Notes: generated from the sequence alone by a model not told the origin. 64,000 nucleotides of DNA from Listeria ivanovii subsp. londoniensis (GCF_000763495.1 NZ_CP009576.1:816001-880000), one strand, 5' to 3'; positions 51,619 through 60,900 are shown, counted from the stretch's first letter. Numbers and translations: made by a program.

Positions 51619-53349
51619 ATGTCAAAAGTAAAAGCAAGTGAAACACTCGTACAAACATTAAAAAATTGGGGTATCGACCATGTATACGGATTGCCGGGTG
51701 ACTCGATTGATACGGTAGTTGATGCTTTAAGAGAAGAGCAAGAAGAAATTGAGTTTATTCACGTTCGTCATGAGGAAGTAGCCACTTTAGCCGCTGCCGC
51801 TTACTCTAAACTAACCGGAAAAATTGGTGTCGCATTATCTATCGGCGGACCTGGTGCGATTCATATGTTAAATGGTATGTATGATGCCAAAATGGACCAT
51901 GTACCAATGCTCGTCCTGGCTGGGCAAGTTACAACAGATGTTCTAAATACCGGTTTTTTTCAAGAAGTAAATTTACCAGCAATTTTTGAAGATGTAGCAG
52001 TTTATAATAAACAAATTGATAATGCTGAAACCCTTGCAGATGTCGTCGATGAAGCCATTCGTACTGCTTATAAAGAAAAAGGGGTTGCCGTTCTCACGAT
52101 TCCAAATGACATTCCTGCGCAAACAATCAAAGCGAACCTAGAAGCAAAACCAGTAAAATTCGAACAAAAAAATCCGAAACTCGATGAAATGGACCTTCAA
52201 GAAGCCATCGCATTAATCGATAAAGCGGAAAAACCAGTTATTTTAGCAGGGCTTGGAACAAAGCATGCTGGAGCAGAACTTTTAGCATTTGCGGAAAAAG
52301 CTAAAATCCCAATCATTAACTCCTTACCAGCCAAAACCATTATTCCAGATGATCACTTAAATGCACTTGGAAACCTTGGCAAAATCGGAACGAAACCTGC
52401 CTATGAAGCCATGCAGGAAACCGATTTACTTTTAATGTTTGGAAATGATTATCCGTACAGCAATTATTTACCTAAAAAAGCAAATTGTATTCAAATCGAC
52501 ATTGATCCTTCCAGAATTAGCAAACGCTATCCAGTGACTGTGGGATTAGTTGGTGACGCAGCAGAAATCATTTCTAATTTAACAGCAAAAATTGCTCCTG
52601 TAACAGAACGCAAATTCCTCCAAGCTTGCCAAGAAAACATGCAAGAATGGTGGAAATGGCTAGAAGAAGATACAAGTAAAACAACTGATCCAATCGCGCC
52701 AGAAGTTGTGATGGCGAACATTCAGAAAATCGCCGAGAAAGACGCTATTTTCTCCATTGATGTCGGAACAGCTACTGTTTGGAGTACACGTTATTTACAT
52801 TTAACCCCACAAAATGATTTCCTTGTTTCTGCTTGGTTAGGCACGATGGGTTGCGGTTTGCCAGGAGCAATTGCTGCGAAAAAAGCTTTTCCAGACCGCC
52901 AAGCTATCGCCATCGTAGGAGACGGAGGTTTTTCGATGGTAATGCAAGACTTCGTAACCGCAGTCGGACAAAAAATGCCCATGATTGTCGTAGTTTTAAA
53001 TAACCAAGAGCTTTCTTTCATTAAATACGAACAACAATCAGCCGGAGAATTAAATTATGCAATTGACTTACCAGATATCAATTACGCAAAATTTGCAGAA
53101 AGCTGTGGCGGCATCGGTTTCCGAGTAGAAAAAATGGCCGACCTAGAAAATGCTTTTGAAAGCGCAAAACTCGCAACTAAACCAGTAATCATAGATGTTT
53201 CCGTAGATAGTTCAGCCGCGCCACTACCAGGAAAAATCATTATGGACGAAGCACTTGGCTACACCAAATTTGAAATCGGGTCAATTATAGAAGATCACCG
53301 TTTTGCTAAAATGCCACCGCTAAAAACAATTTTACGTAGATTTTTATAA
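51619..53349 (+). CDS. Thiamine-diphosphate-dependent pyruvate oxidase
   Basis: 576 residues with the three ThDP-enzyme domains: the N-terminal PYR domain (VYGLPGDSIDTVVDAL, HVRHEEVATLAAAAYSKLTGKIGVALSIGGPGAIHMLNG with the conserved Glu), a central FAD-binding domain, and the C-terminal domain with the metal/ThDP motif GDGGFSMVMQDF...NN. Most like pyruvate oxidases (POX/SpxB type), which make acetyl phosphate, CO2 and H2O2. ATG 51619 with GGGAGGAG is preferred over ATG 51601. Confidence 0.88.
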   Translation: MSKVKASETLVQTLKNWGIDHVYGLPGDSIDTVVDALREEQEEIEFIHVRHEEVATLAAAAYSKLTGKIGVALSIGGPGAIHMLNGMYDAKMDHVPMLVLAGQVTTDVLNTGFFQEVNLPAIFEDVAVYNKQIDNAETLADVVDEAIRTAYKEKGVAVLTIPNDIPAQTIKANLEAKPVKFEQKNPKLDEMDLQEAIALIDKAEKPVILAGLGTKHAGAELLAFAEKAKIPIINSLPAKTIIPDDHLNALGNLGKIGTKPAYEAMQETDLLLMFGNDYPYSNYLPKKANCIQIDIDPSRISKRYPVTVGLVGDAAEIISNLTAKIAPVTERKFLQACQENMQEWWKWLEEDTSKTTDPIAPEVVMANIQKIAEKDAIFSIDVGTATVWSTRYLHLTPQNDFLVSAWLGTMGCGLPGAIAAKKAFPDRQAIAIVGDGGFSMVMQDFVTAVGQKMPMIVVVLNNQELSFIKYEQQSAGELNYAIDLPDINYAKFAESCGGIGFRVEKMADLENAFESAKLATKPVIIDVSVDSSAAPLPGKIIMDEALGYTKFEIGSIIEDHRFAKMPPLKTILRRFL

Positions 53350-53413
53350 AAAATTAATAAAAAAACAACTTTACCACCCATTTCACGCAGATATTCTCCA
53401 TTTCTCATTTATA

Positions 53414-53426
53414 TTTTTTATTAAAA
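53414..53426 (+). promoter_or_regulatory. MogR operator 1 of the chemoreceptor gene
   Basis: TTTT-TTATT-AAAA, a perfect MogR match. Confidence 0.7.
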
Positions 53427-53453
53427 CTAATTATTTTACAATAAAATATGGAG

Positions 53454-53466
53454 TTTTTTTAAAAAA
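53454..53466 (+). promoter_or_regulatory. MogR operator 2 of the chemoreceptor gene
   Basis: T7A6 (TTTT-TTTAA-AAAA), just upstream of a GATAAT -10 candidate (53472-53477). It places a gene 8 kb beyond the motility cluster under the same repressor. Confidence 0.8.
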
Positions 53467-53510
53467 TATGAGATAATAAAGTAGAATTAGAGAATAGGAG
53501 TGTGGAATGG

Positions 53511-55310
53511 GTGAATTTAATTAAAAATCGTAAATTAAAAACAAAATTAAGCATCAATATTGTTATAACTACCATCATGTTAATTGGACTTGGGGCAACT
53601 AGTTTCCTTGGTTTTCGTCATGTAGCAGACCTTTCAGATAATATGGTCGATAATAACGTGGCGCCGATGCGAGAAATTGCAACAATCCAAACAAACATGG
53701 CACAAATCAATATCGACATCCTGACCATGTTCGATACAATCAACGGCAAAGCAACACTGATTAAAGATATTGATTCTCTTTATGCAGCAAACGACGAAGC
53801 GCTCCATGCGTTCAAAAAAGCCAATTTAACAGCAGAAGATAAAAAACAGTTAGCTTATTTTGAAGAAAAACTAGCTGATATGAAATCCGCCGCATCTTCC
53901 GTCATTAGCGATACATCAAGCGCTTTAGACGATGCAGAACTATTAGGTGCACAAAACCGTTATTACCAAAATGTCAAAACAAAATTTGATGATGCTACAA
54001 AACAATTAAGCGTTTTAAATGATATGAATTATGAAGAAGTAGAAAAATCATCCCAAGCTATTTCCGACTTCGGAGTAAAAATCAGCTTGATTTTCACAGC
54101 TGTGATTGTCGCAATGTTAATTTCCTTATTTATTTTCAATGCTTATATCACAAAAGTAATTTTAAAAGGAATTCGTCACTTACAAACAGCTGTACATAAA
54201 GTTTCGAGTGGAGACCTATCTTACCGAAGCACATACAATGGTAGAGATGAGTTAGGGGATATTACCAACGACCTTAACGAAATGAGCGAAAATCTACGTT
54301 TAATGATAGAAGACGTGAAAAAAGCTTCTACAGATGTAAAAGCTTCTAGCGATAACGTAATTATCAGTTCGGAAATTATTTCTGCGATGACAACAGAAAT
54401 GGATATTGAAATGAAAATGATGGGCGAACAAATCCAAACGCAAATTGGTAGCATGAAAGAAAGTACCGAAGCAATGGACCAAATGACTGGTGGCGTTCAA
54501 AACGTGGCCGAGTATGCCTTGAAGGTTTCCGATTTAACGAAAGACTCTGCTGAAAAAACCAATGATGGAATTGCTGTTATCAATAATTTAGTATCACAAA
54601 TGGATCGTATTAGTGGTGTAATGCGCTCAAGTACTGACGTCGTTTCCCAGTTAGTAAATCGGGTTGGCGAAGTGGAAAAAGCATTAGATACAGTTACGAA
54701 TATCGCAGACCAAACCAATTTACTAGCACTAAATGCAGCCATCGAATCTGCACGTGCAGGTGAACATGGTCGGGGTTTTGCTGTTGTAGCGGAAGAAGTT
54801 CGTAAATTAGCCGAACAATCACGCCTTGCTGTAGTCGACATTAATACTGTACTTAAAAAAATCCAAACTGAATCGAAAACAACAATTGAAGTCATGAATA
54901 CTGGTCTTTCCGAATCCGAAGCTGGTCAAAAAATCATTTCTGAAACAGAAGCAACATTTTCTGATCTGTTAAATCGAGTAAACGATATTTCCTTACAAAT
55001 GCAAAATGTATCACAAGAAACCGAAGAAATGGCTGCTGGAATTGAAGAAGTAAATACATCTATTAGCGATGTAACCGAAATTTCCAACCAAATCGGTGAA
55101 AAATCAACCGCTGCGCTTGAATTTGCAGAAGTAAACAAAATGAAAGTAGACGAGTTAGTCGTAATCTCCGAAGAAATGCAAAAAATATCAGGTTCATTAG
55201 AAGGGTATGTCGCTAATTTTAATACGGAAGTTAGTGAAGAAGAAACAGTAGAAGAGGAAGAAGCGGGAAATGAAGATGGCGGAGAACCTATCCTAGCGGA
55301 GAACGTCTAG
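53511..55310 (+). CDS. Methyl-accepting chemotaxis protein
   Basis: 599 residues. First transmembrane helix at about 10-32, an extracellular four-helix-bundle sensor (about 33-185), second helix around 188-210, HAMP, then the cytoplasmic signalling coil with the invariant hairpin tip [35 protein letters not shown] in pieces. It ends in an acidic Glu-rich tail. The ligand is unknown. Start: the earlier GTG 53502 is too close to AGGAG (53496-53500), so GTG 53511 is used. Two MogR sites precede it. Confidence 0.93.
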   Translation: MNLIKNRKLKTKLSINIVITTIMLIGLGATSFLGFRHVADLSDNMVDNNVAPMREIATIQTNMAQINIDILTMFDTINGKATLIKDIDSLYAANDEALHAFKKANLTAEDKKQLAYFEEKLADMKSAASSVISDTSSALDDAELLGAQNRYYQNVKTKFDDATKQLSVLNDMNYEEVEKSSQAISDFGVKISLIFTAVIVAMLISLFIFNAYITKVILKGIRHLQTAVHKVSSGDLSYRSTYNGRDELGDITNDLNEMSENLRLMIEDVKKASTDVKASSDNVIISSEIISAMTTEMDIEMKMMGEQIQTQIGSMKESTEAMDQMTGGVQNVAEYALKVSDLTKDSAEKTNDGIAVINNLVSQMDRISGVMRSSTDVVSQLVNRVGEVEKALDTVTNIADQTNLLALNAAIESARAGEHGRGFAVVAEEVRKLAEQSRLAVVDINTVLKKIQTESKTTIEVMNTGLSESEAGQKIISETEATFSDLLNRVNDISLQMQNVSQETEEMAAGIEEVNTSISDVTEISNQIGEKSTAALEFAEVNKMKVDELVVISEEMQKISGSLEGYVANFNTEVSEEETVEEEEAGNEDGGEPILAENV

Positions 55311-55322
55311 GAATTAATAAAA

Positions 55323-56054
55323 ATGCGAATTTGGATAAAATCGCTATTAGTCATTTCGACATGTATCTTTAGCTTTTCCCTTCTAAATACCAAATATAAC
55401 TTTTACTCACCAAGCGTCAAACTAGAAAGTGCTAAAGTAGTCTACAAATTAGACCATGAGCCATTCAACGTCCAATTAGATGTGCCGCTAGTTAATCAAA
55501 TGGATGCGCCAGCACTTTTCAACGGATGTGAAGTCGCTAGTTTAGCAATGATTTTACAGTTTGCTGGTAAAAATGTTACCAAAAATGAACTTGCTAAAGG
55601 ATTACCAACTACACCCATCGAGCAACATGGAAAACATGGTAATCCAGATAAAGCATTTGTTGGGAGTATTAGTGGTGCGAATAGTCCGGGTCTAGGTGTA
55701 AATCACGCACCAATTGCCAAATTAGCAACCCAGTATATTGACCAATCCCACGTTCATGACATTACAGGTAGTGAGCTGAAAGATGTGATTACCGTACTTA
55801 GCACCGGTGCGCCAGTATGGATTATTACGACAACAGACTATCAAGCCCCCAAAAACTGGCAAACGGTGATGACCAAAGAGGGTAAAAAGAAAATCACTTA
55901 TTCCATGCATAGTGTAGTCATTACTGGTTACGACAAAGAAAATTTCTATATTAACGATCCGTATGGTCATAAAAACCGTACTGTAAAAAGAAGTATCTTA
56001 GAAGAAGGTTGGAATGCAATGGGTAAGCAAGCTATTTATCTAAGCCAGCCATAA
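55323..56054 (+). CDS. Exported C39-like (papain-fold) cysteine peptidase domain protein
   Basis: 243 residues with a signal/anchor helix (IKSLLVISTCIFSFSLLN) and a peptidase_C39_2 domain: nucleophile C69 in NGCEVASLAMIL, H196 in MHSVVITGYD and D212 in NDPYG. Extracellular. It lies only 12 bp after the chemoreceptor, likely the same transcript, although no strong Shine-Dalgarno precedes its ATG. Role unknown; a cell-wall or peptide-processing task linked to the receptor is speculation. Confidence 0.82.
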   Translation: MRIWIKSLLVISTCIFSFSLLNTKYNFYSPSVKLESAKVVYKLDHEPFNVQLDVPLVNQMDAPALFNGCEVASLAMILQFAGKNVTKNELAKGLPTTPIEQHGKHGNPDKAFVGSISGANSPGLGVNHAPIAKLATQYIDQSHVHDITGSELKDVITVLSTGAPVWIITTTDYQAPKNWQTVMTKEGKKKITYSMHSVVITGYDKENFYINDPYGHKNRTVKRSILEEGWNAMGKQAIYLSQP

Positions 56055-56059
56055 AAAAA

Positions 56060-56098
56060 CCGTTTGAAAGCATTTGCTGCTCTCAAACGGCTTTTTTA
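56060..56098 (+). terminator. Bidirectional terminator
   Basis: CCGTTTGA (56060-56067) pairs with TCAAACGG (56083-56090), flanked by A7 and T6; usable from both sides, including the minus-strand gene that ends at 56096. Confidence 0.85.
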
Positions 56099-56302
56099 CA
56101 TCTTTTTCTTAACAAATAATACGATGGCCAATAGAACTAAGAAAACACCAATAATTATCGGCCAAATCGAAAATGCATCCCCTGTGGTTGGAAGTACTGT
56201 TGAGCTATTTTCCATTGCACATACCGAACTAATATGGAATGTAGCAATGCCAAAAGAAAAAATAAGTATGATGCTCGACAACCATTTTTTAGAAAAAACC
56301 AT
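56096..56302 (-). CDS. Miniature LPXTG-anchored surface protein
   Basis: 68 residues consisting only of a signal peptide (FSKKWLSSIILIFSFGIATF, cleavage near A29), a stub of about ten residues, the sortase motif LPTTG (37-41), a transmembrane helix and the tail KKKM. After signal and sortase cleavage only a ~11-residue peptide would remain on the wall. AAAGGAGTG precedes ATG 56302; the longer frame from 56344 lacks a site. Confidence 0.78.
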   Translation of the reverse strand: MVFSKKWLSSIILIFSFGIATFHISSVCAMENSSTVLPTTGDAFSIWPIIIGVFLVLLAIVLFVKKKM

Positions 56303-56400
56303 TCCGCACACTCCTTTTTGAATCTTATCTATATTATTAGTCATTTGTTATTTTTTGTCAATGTATAGACCAATTTCGAGTAAATGGCTTTGTATAATGC

Positions 56401-56429
56401 TTGACCTAGTATACATATTGTTGTAAAAT
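56401..56429 (+). promoter_or_regulatory. glmS promoter (TTGACC-N17-TAAAAT)
   Basis: TTGACC (56401-56406), 17-bp spacer, TAAAAT (56424-56429). Start near 56436, about 45 nt before the ribozyme cleavage site. Confidence 0.8.
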
Positions 56430-56469
56430 GAATTTGTTTCCTTGAAAAGCGAATAAGGAGGATAAGTAC

Positions 56470-56655
56470 AACTGAATAGAAGCGCCAGAACTGATCGGAG
56501 CGAAATTACTTTCTAGGTGAAATTCCTAAAAGTAACGGGTCAGTTGACGAGGAGGAGATTAATCGAAGTTTCGGCGGGAGTCTCCCGGCTGTGCATGCAG
56601 TCGTTAAGTCTTACTTACAAATCATTTGGGTGACCAGATGGACAGAGTAGTAAAG
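56470..56655 (+). ncRNA. glmS ribozyme: glmS ribozyme riboswitch
   Basis: Contains the conserved core in order: AGCGCCAGAACTG at 56481 (cleavage between A56481 and G56482), the P2 hairpin with TTACTTTCTAGG...AAAGTAAC, CAGTTGACGAGGAGGAGATT, TCGAAGTTTCGGCGGGAGTCTCCCGGCTGTGCATGCAGTCG in pieces, and the P4 region with GGGTGACCAGATGGACAGAG. Glucosamine-6-phosphate acts as cofactor for self-cleavage, which destabilises the glmS mRNA. It ends ~95 nt before the glmS start, with a G/A-rich segment and Shine-Dalgarno between. Confidence 0.95.
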
Positions 56656-56749
56656 AAACATGCGCTCTACCCTCCAAGGAAACCAAAAAAATAAAGAGGG
56701 CTTGAAATTGGATAAGTCTGCCCGAAGTTAATTATTGGAGGAATTTATT

Positions 56750-58555
56750 ATGTGTGGAATCGTTGGATATATTGGAGAAAATAATGCAAAGAACATTTTA
56801 CTAGAAGGACTTGAAAAATTAGAATATCGTGGCTATGATTCAGCCGGTATTGCGTTACAAAATAAAGAAATTGTTACAGTAGTAAAAGAAAAAGGACGGA
56901 TTGCGGACCTTGCTAGCTTAGTACCAAGTGATGCATTTGGTACTACAGGGATTGGCCATACACGCTGGGCAACTCACGGTAAACCCAACCATGAAAATGC
57001 GCATCCACATCAAAGTAAATCAGGTCGTTTTACGATTGTTCATAATGGCGTTATCGAAAACTATACACTGTTAAAAGAAGAATTTCTTAAAAATCATGTA
57101 TTTATTAGCGATACGGATACAGAAGTAATTGTACGATTGATTGAATTATTTGCGGAGGAACTTTCCACTAAAGAAGCATTTAAAAAAGCATTATCATTAC
57201 TTCATGGTTCCTATGCTATTTGTTTAATTGATCAAACAGACAGCGAAACACTTTACGCAGCAAAAAACAAAAGCCCATTATTAATCGGAAAAGGTAAGGG
57301 GTTCAATGTAATCGCTAGTGATGCAATGGCCGTTTTAAAACAAACAGATCAATTTGTTGAAATTATGGATAAAGAATTAGTTATTTTAACAAAGGATAAT
57401 TTCCGTTTAGAAACATTGGCTGGAGAAGAAGTCGTTCGTGCGAGCTACACTGCTGAACTAGACGCATCGGATATCGAAAAAGGGACTTATCCTCACTACA
57501 TGTTAAAAGAAATTGACGAACAACCAGCTGTAACTCGAAAAATCATCCAAGCGTACCAGAACGAAGCGAGCGAAATCAATGTAAACCAAACGATTATTGA
57601 TGAAATTTTAGCGTCTGATCGCATTCATATTATTGCATGTGGCACAAGTTATCATGCTGGATTAGTTGGAAAAAACTTAATCGAAAAAATGGCGGAAATC
57701 CCTGTAGAAGTTCACGTTTCAAGTGAATTTGGCTATAATTTGCCACTAATGTCTAAAAAACCATTATTTATTTTTATTACTCAAAGTGGCGAAACAGCAG
57801 ATAGCCGTCAATGTCTAGTAAAAGTGAAAGACTTAGGCTACCGAACATTAACCTTAACGAATGTTCCTGGTTCTACGCTTGACCGTGAAGCAGATCACTC
57901 GATGTATCTACATGCTGGACCAGAAATTGCAGTTGCTTCCACCAAAGCTTATACTGCGCAAATTTCGGTATTAGCTGTTTTAGCTGTATCACTCGGACGT
58001 GCGATTGGTAAAGAAGAAGCCAAAACCATTAACTTAGCTGCTGAACTTGGAATTGTTGCTAATGCAATGGAAGCAATGGTGTCAAGCAAGGAAGTGATTG
58101 AACATATTGCAGGGGAATTTTTAGCAACTTCTCGTAATGCTTTCTTCTTAGGTCGTCATATTGATTATTTCGTAGCGATGGAAGCTGCACTCAAATTAAA
58201 AGAAATTTCTTATATTCAAGCAGAAGGTTTTGCTAGTGGGGAACTAAAACATGGAACGATCGCGCTTATTGAAGATGGAACTCCTGTTTTAGCTCTTATT
58301 ACGCAAGAGTCCATTAACTGGAATATTCGTGGCAATGTTAATGAAGTCCTGGCTCGTGGTGCAAATACTTGTGTCTTCGCAATGGAAAATGTCGCGCAAC
58401 CGGGTGATCGATTCATCATTCCGCAAGTGCATCCGTTGCTAACACCACTAGCTAGTGTTATCCCGTGCCAGCTTTTAGCCTATTATGCAGCACTTCACCG
58501 CGATTGCGATGTGGATAAACCAAGAAACTTAGCAAAAAGTGTAACAGTAGAATAA
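56750..58555 (+). CDS. glmS: Glutamine--fructose-6-phosphate aminotransferase
   Basis: Makes glucosamine-6-phosphate for peptidoglycan and for the GlcNAc used by GmaR. 601 residues. Initiation at ATG 56750 exposes the essential Cys nucleophile after Met removal (M-CGIVGYIG). The glutaminase domain has GYDSAGIAL and TRWATHG; the two SIS isomerase domains have [10 protein letters not shown] and TQSGETADS; the C-terminus ends [13 protein letters not shown]. An in-frame TTG at 56735 would hide the Cys and is rejected. Feedback-controlled by the ribozyme in its leader. Confidence 0.98.
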   Translation: MCGIVGYIGENNAKNILLEGLEKLEYRGYDSAGIALQNKEIVTVVKEKGRIADLASLVPSDAFGTTGIGHTRWATHGKPNHENAHPHQSKSGRFTIVHNGVIENYTLLKEEFLKNHVFISDTDTEVIVRLIELFAEELSTKEAFKKALSLLHGSYAICLIDQTDSETLYAAKNKSPLLIGKGKGFNVIASDAMAVLKQTDQFVEIMDKELVILTKDNFRLETLAGEEVVRASYTAELDASDIEKGTYPHYMLKEIDEQPAVTRKIIQAYQNEASEINVNQTIIDEILASDRIHIIACGTSYHAGLVGKNLIEKMAEIPVEVHVSSEFGYNLPLMSKKPLFIFITQSGETADSRQCLVKVKDLGYRTLTLTNVPGSTLDREADHSMYLHAGPEIAVASTKAYTAQISVLAVLAVSLGRAIGKEEAKTINLAAELGIVANAMEAMVSSKEVIEHIAGEFLATSRNAFFLGRHIDYFVAMEAALKLKEISYIQAEGFASGELKHGTIALIEDGTPVLALITQESINWNIRGNVNEVLARGANTCVFAMENVAQPGDRFIIPQVHPLLTPLASVIPCQLLAYYAALHRDCDVDKPRNLAKSVTVE

Positions 58556-58562
58556 AATTTTG

Positions 58563-58596
58563 AGACCTTCTCCCATTTGGAGGAGGTCTTTTTTAG
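58563..58596 (+). terminator. glmS terminator
   Basis: AGACCTTCTCC (58563-58573) pairs with GGAGGAGGTCT (58579-58589) through one wobble, then T6. Confidence 0.88.
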
Positions 58597-58611
58597 TATA
58601 AATCAATAAGT

Positions 58612-58639
58612 TTGCACCATCCCCCTGTTTTGCTATAAA
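58612..58639 (+). promoter_or_regulatory. Promoter of the FAD synthetase gene (TTGCAC-N16-TATAAA)
   Basis: TTGCAC (58612-58617), 16 bp, TATAAA (58634-58639); GGGGGAAG ribosome-binding site ten bases before the ATG. Confidence 0.6.
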
Positions 58640-58666
58640 CTAAATAAGAATGGGGGAAGTAAGCCA

Positions 58667-59404
58667 ATGGAAGTATCACATGTAACACTCGAACCGAGTA
58701 AAGATAGCCGCCCATCTGTTTTAACAATCGGCAAATTTGATGGGGTACATATTGGGCACCAAACAATTTTAAATAAAGCATTATCCATAAAAAGAGAACA
58801 GGAAATCTTAACCGCCATTAGTTTTAGCCCGCATCCACTCTGGGCCTTAAAACAAATCGAAATATACCGTGAAATGTTAACGCCACGAATGGAAAAAGAA
58901 CGTTGGCTAGCACATTTTGGAGTAAACCATCTTATCGAAACTGCTTTTACACCAAAGTATGCAGAAACTACACCAGAGCAATTTGTAGAGAGTCATTTGA
59001 GTCAATTAAACTTATCACATATTATTGTTGGTTCCGAATTTAACTTTGGAAAAGGGCGAGACTCGGATGTCGAATTGCTACGGGACCTTTGTGTTCCTCG
59101 TAATATTGGTGTCATCTCGGTCCCAGTTATCCAAACGAACCAAACAAAAATTAGTTCCACCAATATCCGTGCATTTATTCGGCGGGGCCATTTTCAAGAA
59201 GCGGAAGAGTTGCTTGGACATCTTTGGTATATTACTGGAACTGTTGAAAATGGTGAAATGATTGGATTGGACGATTATGTTCTTCCAGCTACGGGAAAAT
59301 ACCAGACCGATATTGGAATAGTATATATCACCAATGCACGAACTATTCAGCTAGATATGCCAGATGGAGTTCACCAAATTCATATGATAAACAAGCTTTC
59401 CTAG
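58667..59404 (+). CDS. ribC: FAD synthetase (RibF-type, short)
   Basis: 245 residues, against ~310 for bifunctional RibF. The adenylyltransferase domain is complete: SVLTIGKFDGVHIGHQTIL (the GxFDGxHxGH nucleotidyl-transferase motif) and later KISSTNIRAFIRRGHFQEAEELLG (S-S-T-x-I-R). The C-terminal ~60 residues keep only remnants of the riboflavin-kinase barrel and lack its usual catalytic region. So it probably adenylates FMN but does not phosphorylate riboflavin. L. monocytogenes is described as having such a monofunctional enzyme (lmo0728) beside a full RibCF. Confidence 0.85.
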   Translation: MEVSHVTLEPSKDSRPSVLTIGKFDGVHIGHQTILNKALSIKREQEILTAISFSPHPLWALKQIEIYREMLTPRMEKERWLAHFGVNHLIETAFTPKYAETTPEQFVESHLSQLNLSHIIVGSEFNFGKGRDSDVELLRDLCVPRNIGVISVPVIQTNQTKISSTNIRAFIRRGHFQEAEELLGHLWYITGTVENGEMIGLDDYVLPATGKYQTDIGIVYITNARTIQLDMPDGVHQIHMINKLS

Positions 59405-59426
59405 AAATAGGAAAGCTTGTTCTTTA
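59390..59426 (+). terminator. Terminator after the FAD synthetase gene
   Basis: A perfect 13-bp stem, AACAAGCTTTCCT (59390-59402) with AGGAAAGCTTGTT (59409-59421); its left arm includes the end of the gene. Confidence 0.85.
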
Positions 59427-59472
59427 CTTTTTATAAATTTAGTAATATACTAATTTAGTAAATTACTAAATT
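59423..59472 (+). promoter_or_regulatory. Promoter with overlapping TTAGTA/TACTAA dyads
   Basis: TTTACT (59423-59428), 17 bp, TATACT (59446-59451). Two overlapping palindromes cover the -10 and start: TTAGTA-ata-TACTAA (59439-59453) and AATTTAGTAA-A-TTACTAAATT (59452-59472). This looks like an operator read by a dimeric repressor not encoded next to it. Confidence 0.6.
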
Positions 59473-59489
59473 TTAAAAGGAGAAATCTA

Positions 59490-59969
59490 ATGAAGATTCC
59501 AACTACCTTAAAACATAAACCAGTTATGGTTGTTGAAAATTACGAAGAAGTGGATGGCAAGAGTGCTTATCATTCTGATGCAAAAGGACTCTCACTTGGA
59601 CTTGCACAGTGGAATGATCGTGGAAAAGTAGATATTTCAGCTAAAGTTTGGCGTCATACTGGTGATAAATGGTCGAGACAATCGGAGGAATTACCACTAC
59701 ATCGCGTACTTGACCTTGCTATCTTAATTGCTAGAACAAAAGTACATTTTAAAGATGCATACCGTTTACCTGATTTTTATGATAAAGAAAATCCAACACT
59801 CGATCGGATTGGTTTACAAGGGGATGCAATGACAATCGCTGTTTGCGAAGATAATGAATATATTAATGAGGACATCGCACTATTTGAACAAGCATTAAAA
59901 AATGACGACGAGCTTCTTAGTGAACGCCTCCGCACACTTAGCAAACTTTTACAAGAAGCCGGCTATTAA
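59490..59969 (+). CDS. DUF6530-like conserved protein
   Basis: 159-residue soluble protein (PTTLKHKPVMVVENYEEVDGK..., KLLQEAGY end) matching, as far as I can recall, the small DUF6530 family of Firmicutes. No catalytic motif that I can identify. AAAGGAG seven bases before ATG 59490. Followed by the GIY-YIG-like gene after 13 bp, probably one operon under the palindromic operator. Confidence 0.65.
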   Translation: MKIPTTLKHKPVMVVENYEEVDGKSAYHSDAKGLSLGLAQWNDRGKVDISAKVWRHTGDKWSRQSEELPLHRVLDLAILIARTKVHFKDAYRLPDFYDKENPTLDRIGLQGDAMTIAVCEDNEYINEDIALFEQALKNDDELLSERLRTLSKLLQEAGY

Positions 59970-59982
59970 GGGACGTGATAAA

Positions 59983-60321
59983 ATGAATAAAGATAACCGC
60001 AAAGAACTTATCCGTGCTTACAAAGACAAAGCACCAGACGCAGGTGTATATCGTTTCATCAGCCGAGAAAGCGGGAAATCCTTGATTGACAACACAATGG
60101 ATTTAAAAGGAATAGCAAACAAGCTAGCATTTGGAGTGAAAATTGGTGCCGGGAACATGTTACCACCTGAAATGGCAAAAGAAGCCAAACAATTCGGGAT
60201 AGAATCAATTGATTTTGAAATACTAGAAAAAGTAGATATTAAGCCAGAAATGACAAAAGAAGATATCAAACAAGAAAATGATATATTATTGAGTTTATGG
60301 TTGGAAAAAGTAAATGGTTAG
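59983..60321 (+). CDS. GIY-YIG-like nuclease-fold protein
   Basis: 112 residues. MNKDNRKELIRAYKDKAPDAGVYRFISRESGKSLIDNTMDLKGIANKLAFG parallels small GIY-YIG proteins in which a GVYQI...GKIFIGSTxNL segment is standard, with the same C-terminal FGIESIDFEILEKV pattern. The second motif (YIG) is degraded to LID here, so nuclease activity is doubtful. The frame is open to 59902, but the ATG at 59983 with AGGGACGTG is the natural start. Confidence 0.65.
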   Translation: MNKDNRKELIRAYKDKAPDAGVYRFISRESGKSLIDNTMDLKGIANKLAFGVKIGAGNMLPPEMAKEAKQFGIESIDFEILEKVDIKPEMTKEDIKQENDILLSLWLEKVNG

Positions 60322-60473
60322 CATGATGAAAAGGCTAGGTTAGTTCATAGTCTTTTTTGTAGTACGCATAAGTATAGTCAATTTTTCGAAAAATACACAA
60401 AATATCTATATTTCTCCAATGAGAATAATGATATAATGAAATTTGAATTATTTTAAAAAGGGAGGTTGGAAAA

Positions 60474-60872
60474 ATGAATCCAAGAAAAACAGAATTCGTT
60501 CTAACTTTAATAGCGGGGATTACTGGTGTAATTGCTGGGATTACAGGAATAATTGGCGGTGGAATTATGTCTGCAGTATTTAGTTCACCTGAATTAACTT
60601 CGGAAGCTGGTTTATACGACACAGATGTAGATGCATTAGCTAGCGCTGGTGGACTAGTCGTTGTTTTTGCTGTTTTAGCACTTGTTATTGGGATTGCATT
60701 ATTTATTTTTGCATTCCTTATTAAGAAAAATGCTAAAGTATTTGGGATTTTAACGCTTATTTTTGGCGTGGTAGGTTTCTTCTTAATTGGCTTCCTATGG
60801 GTTGTCCCGGGTATTCTTGCAATTATTGCAGGTATTATGTGCCTAGCAAGAAAAGTACCAGCGGCTTTTTAA
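60474..60872 (+). CDS. DUF4064 membrane protein
   Basis: 132 residues with four hydrophobic segments (LTLIAGITGVIAGITGII at the start; VVVFAVLALVIGIALFIFAF; GILTLIFGVVGFFLIGFLW; VVPGILAIIAGIM), the DUF4064 layout. Function unknown. AGGGAGG precedes the ATG. The 152 bp upstream are A/T-rich and contain no further gene. Confidence 0.8.
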   Translation: MNPRKTEFVLTLIAGITGVIAGITGIIGGGIMSAVFSSPELTSEAGLYDTDVDALASAGGLVVVFAVLALVIGIALFIFAFLIKKNAKVFGILTLIFGVVGFFLIGFLWVVPGILAIIAGIMCLARKVPAAF

Positions 60873-60900
60873 GGAATTAGTTTTAAAGAAGACATAAAAA

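Noticed and set aside
58619-58655. CCCCC/GGGGG pairing that would hide the ribosome-binding site of the FAD synthetase gene
   Set aside because: The CCCCC arm lies between the -35 and -10 boxes, so it is not transcribed from the predicted promoter.
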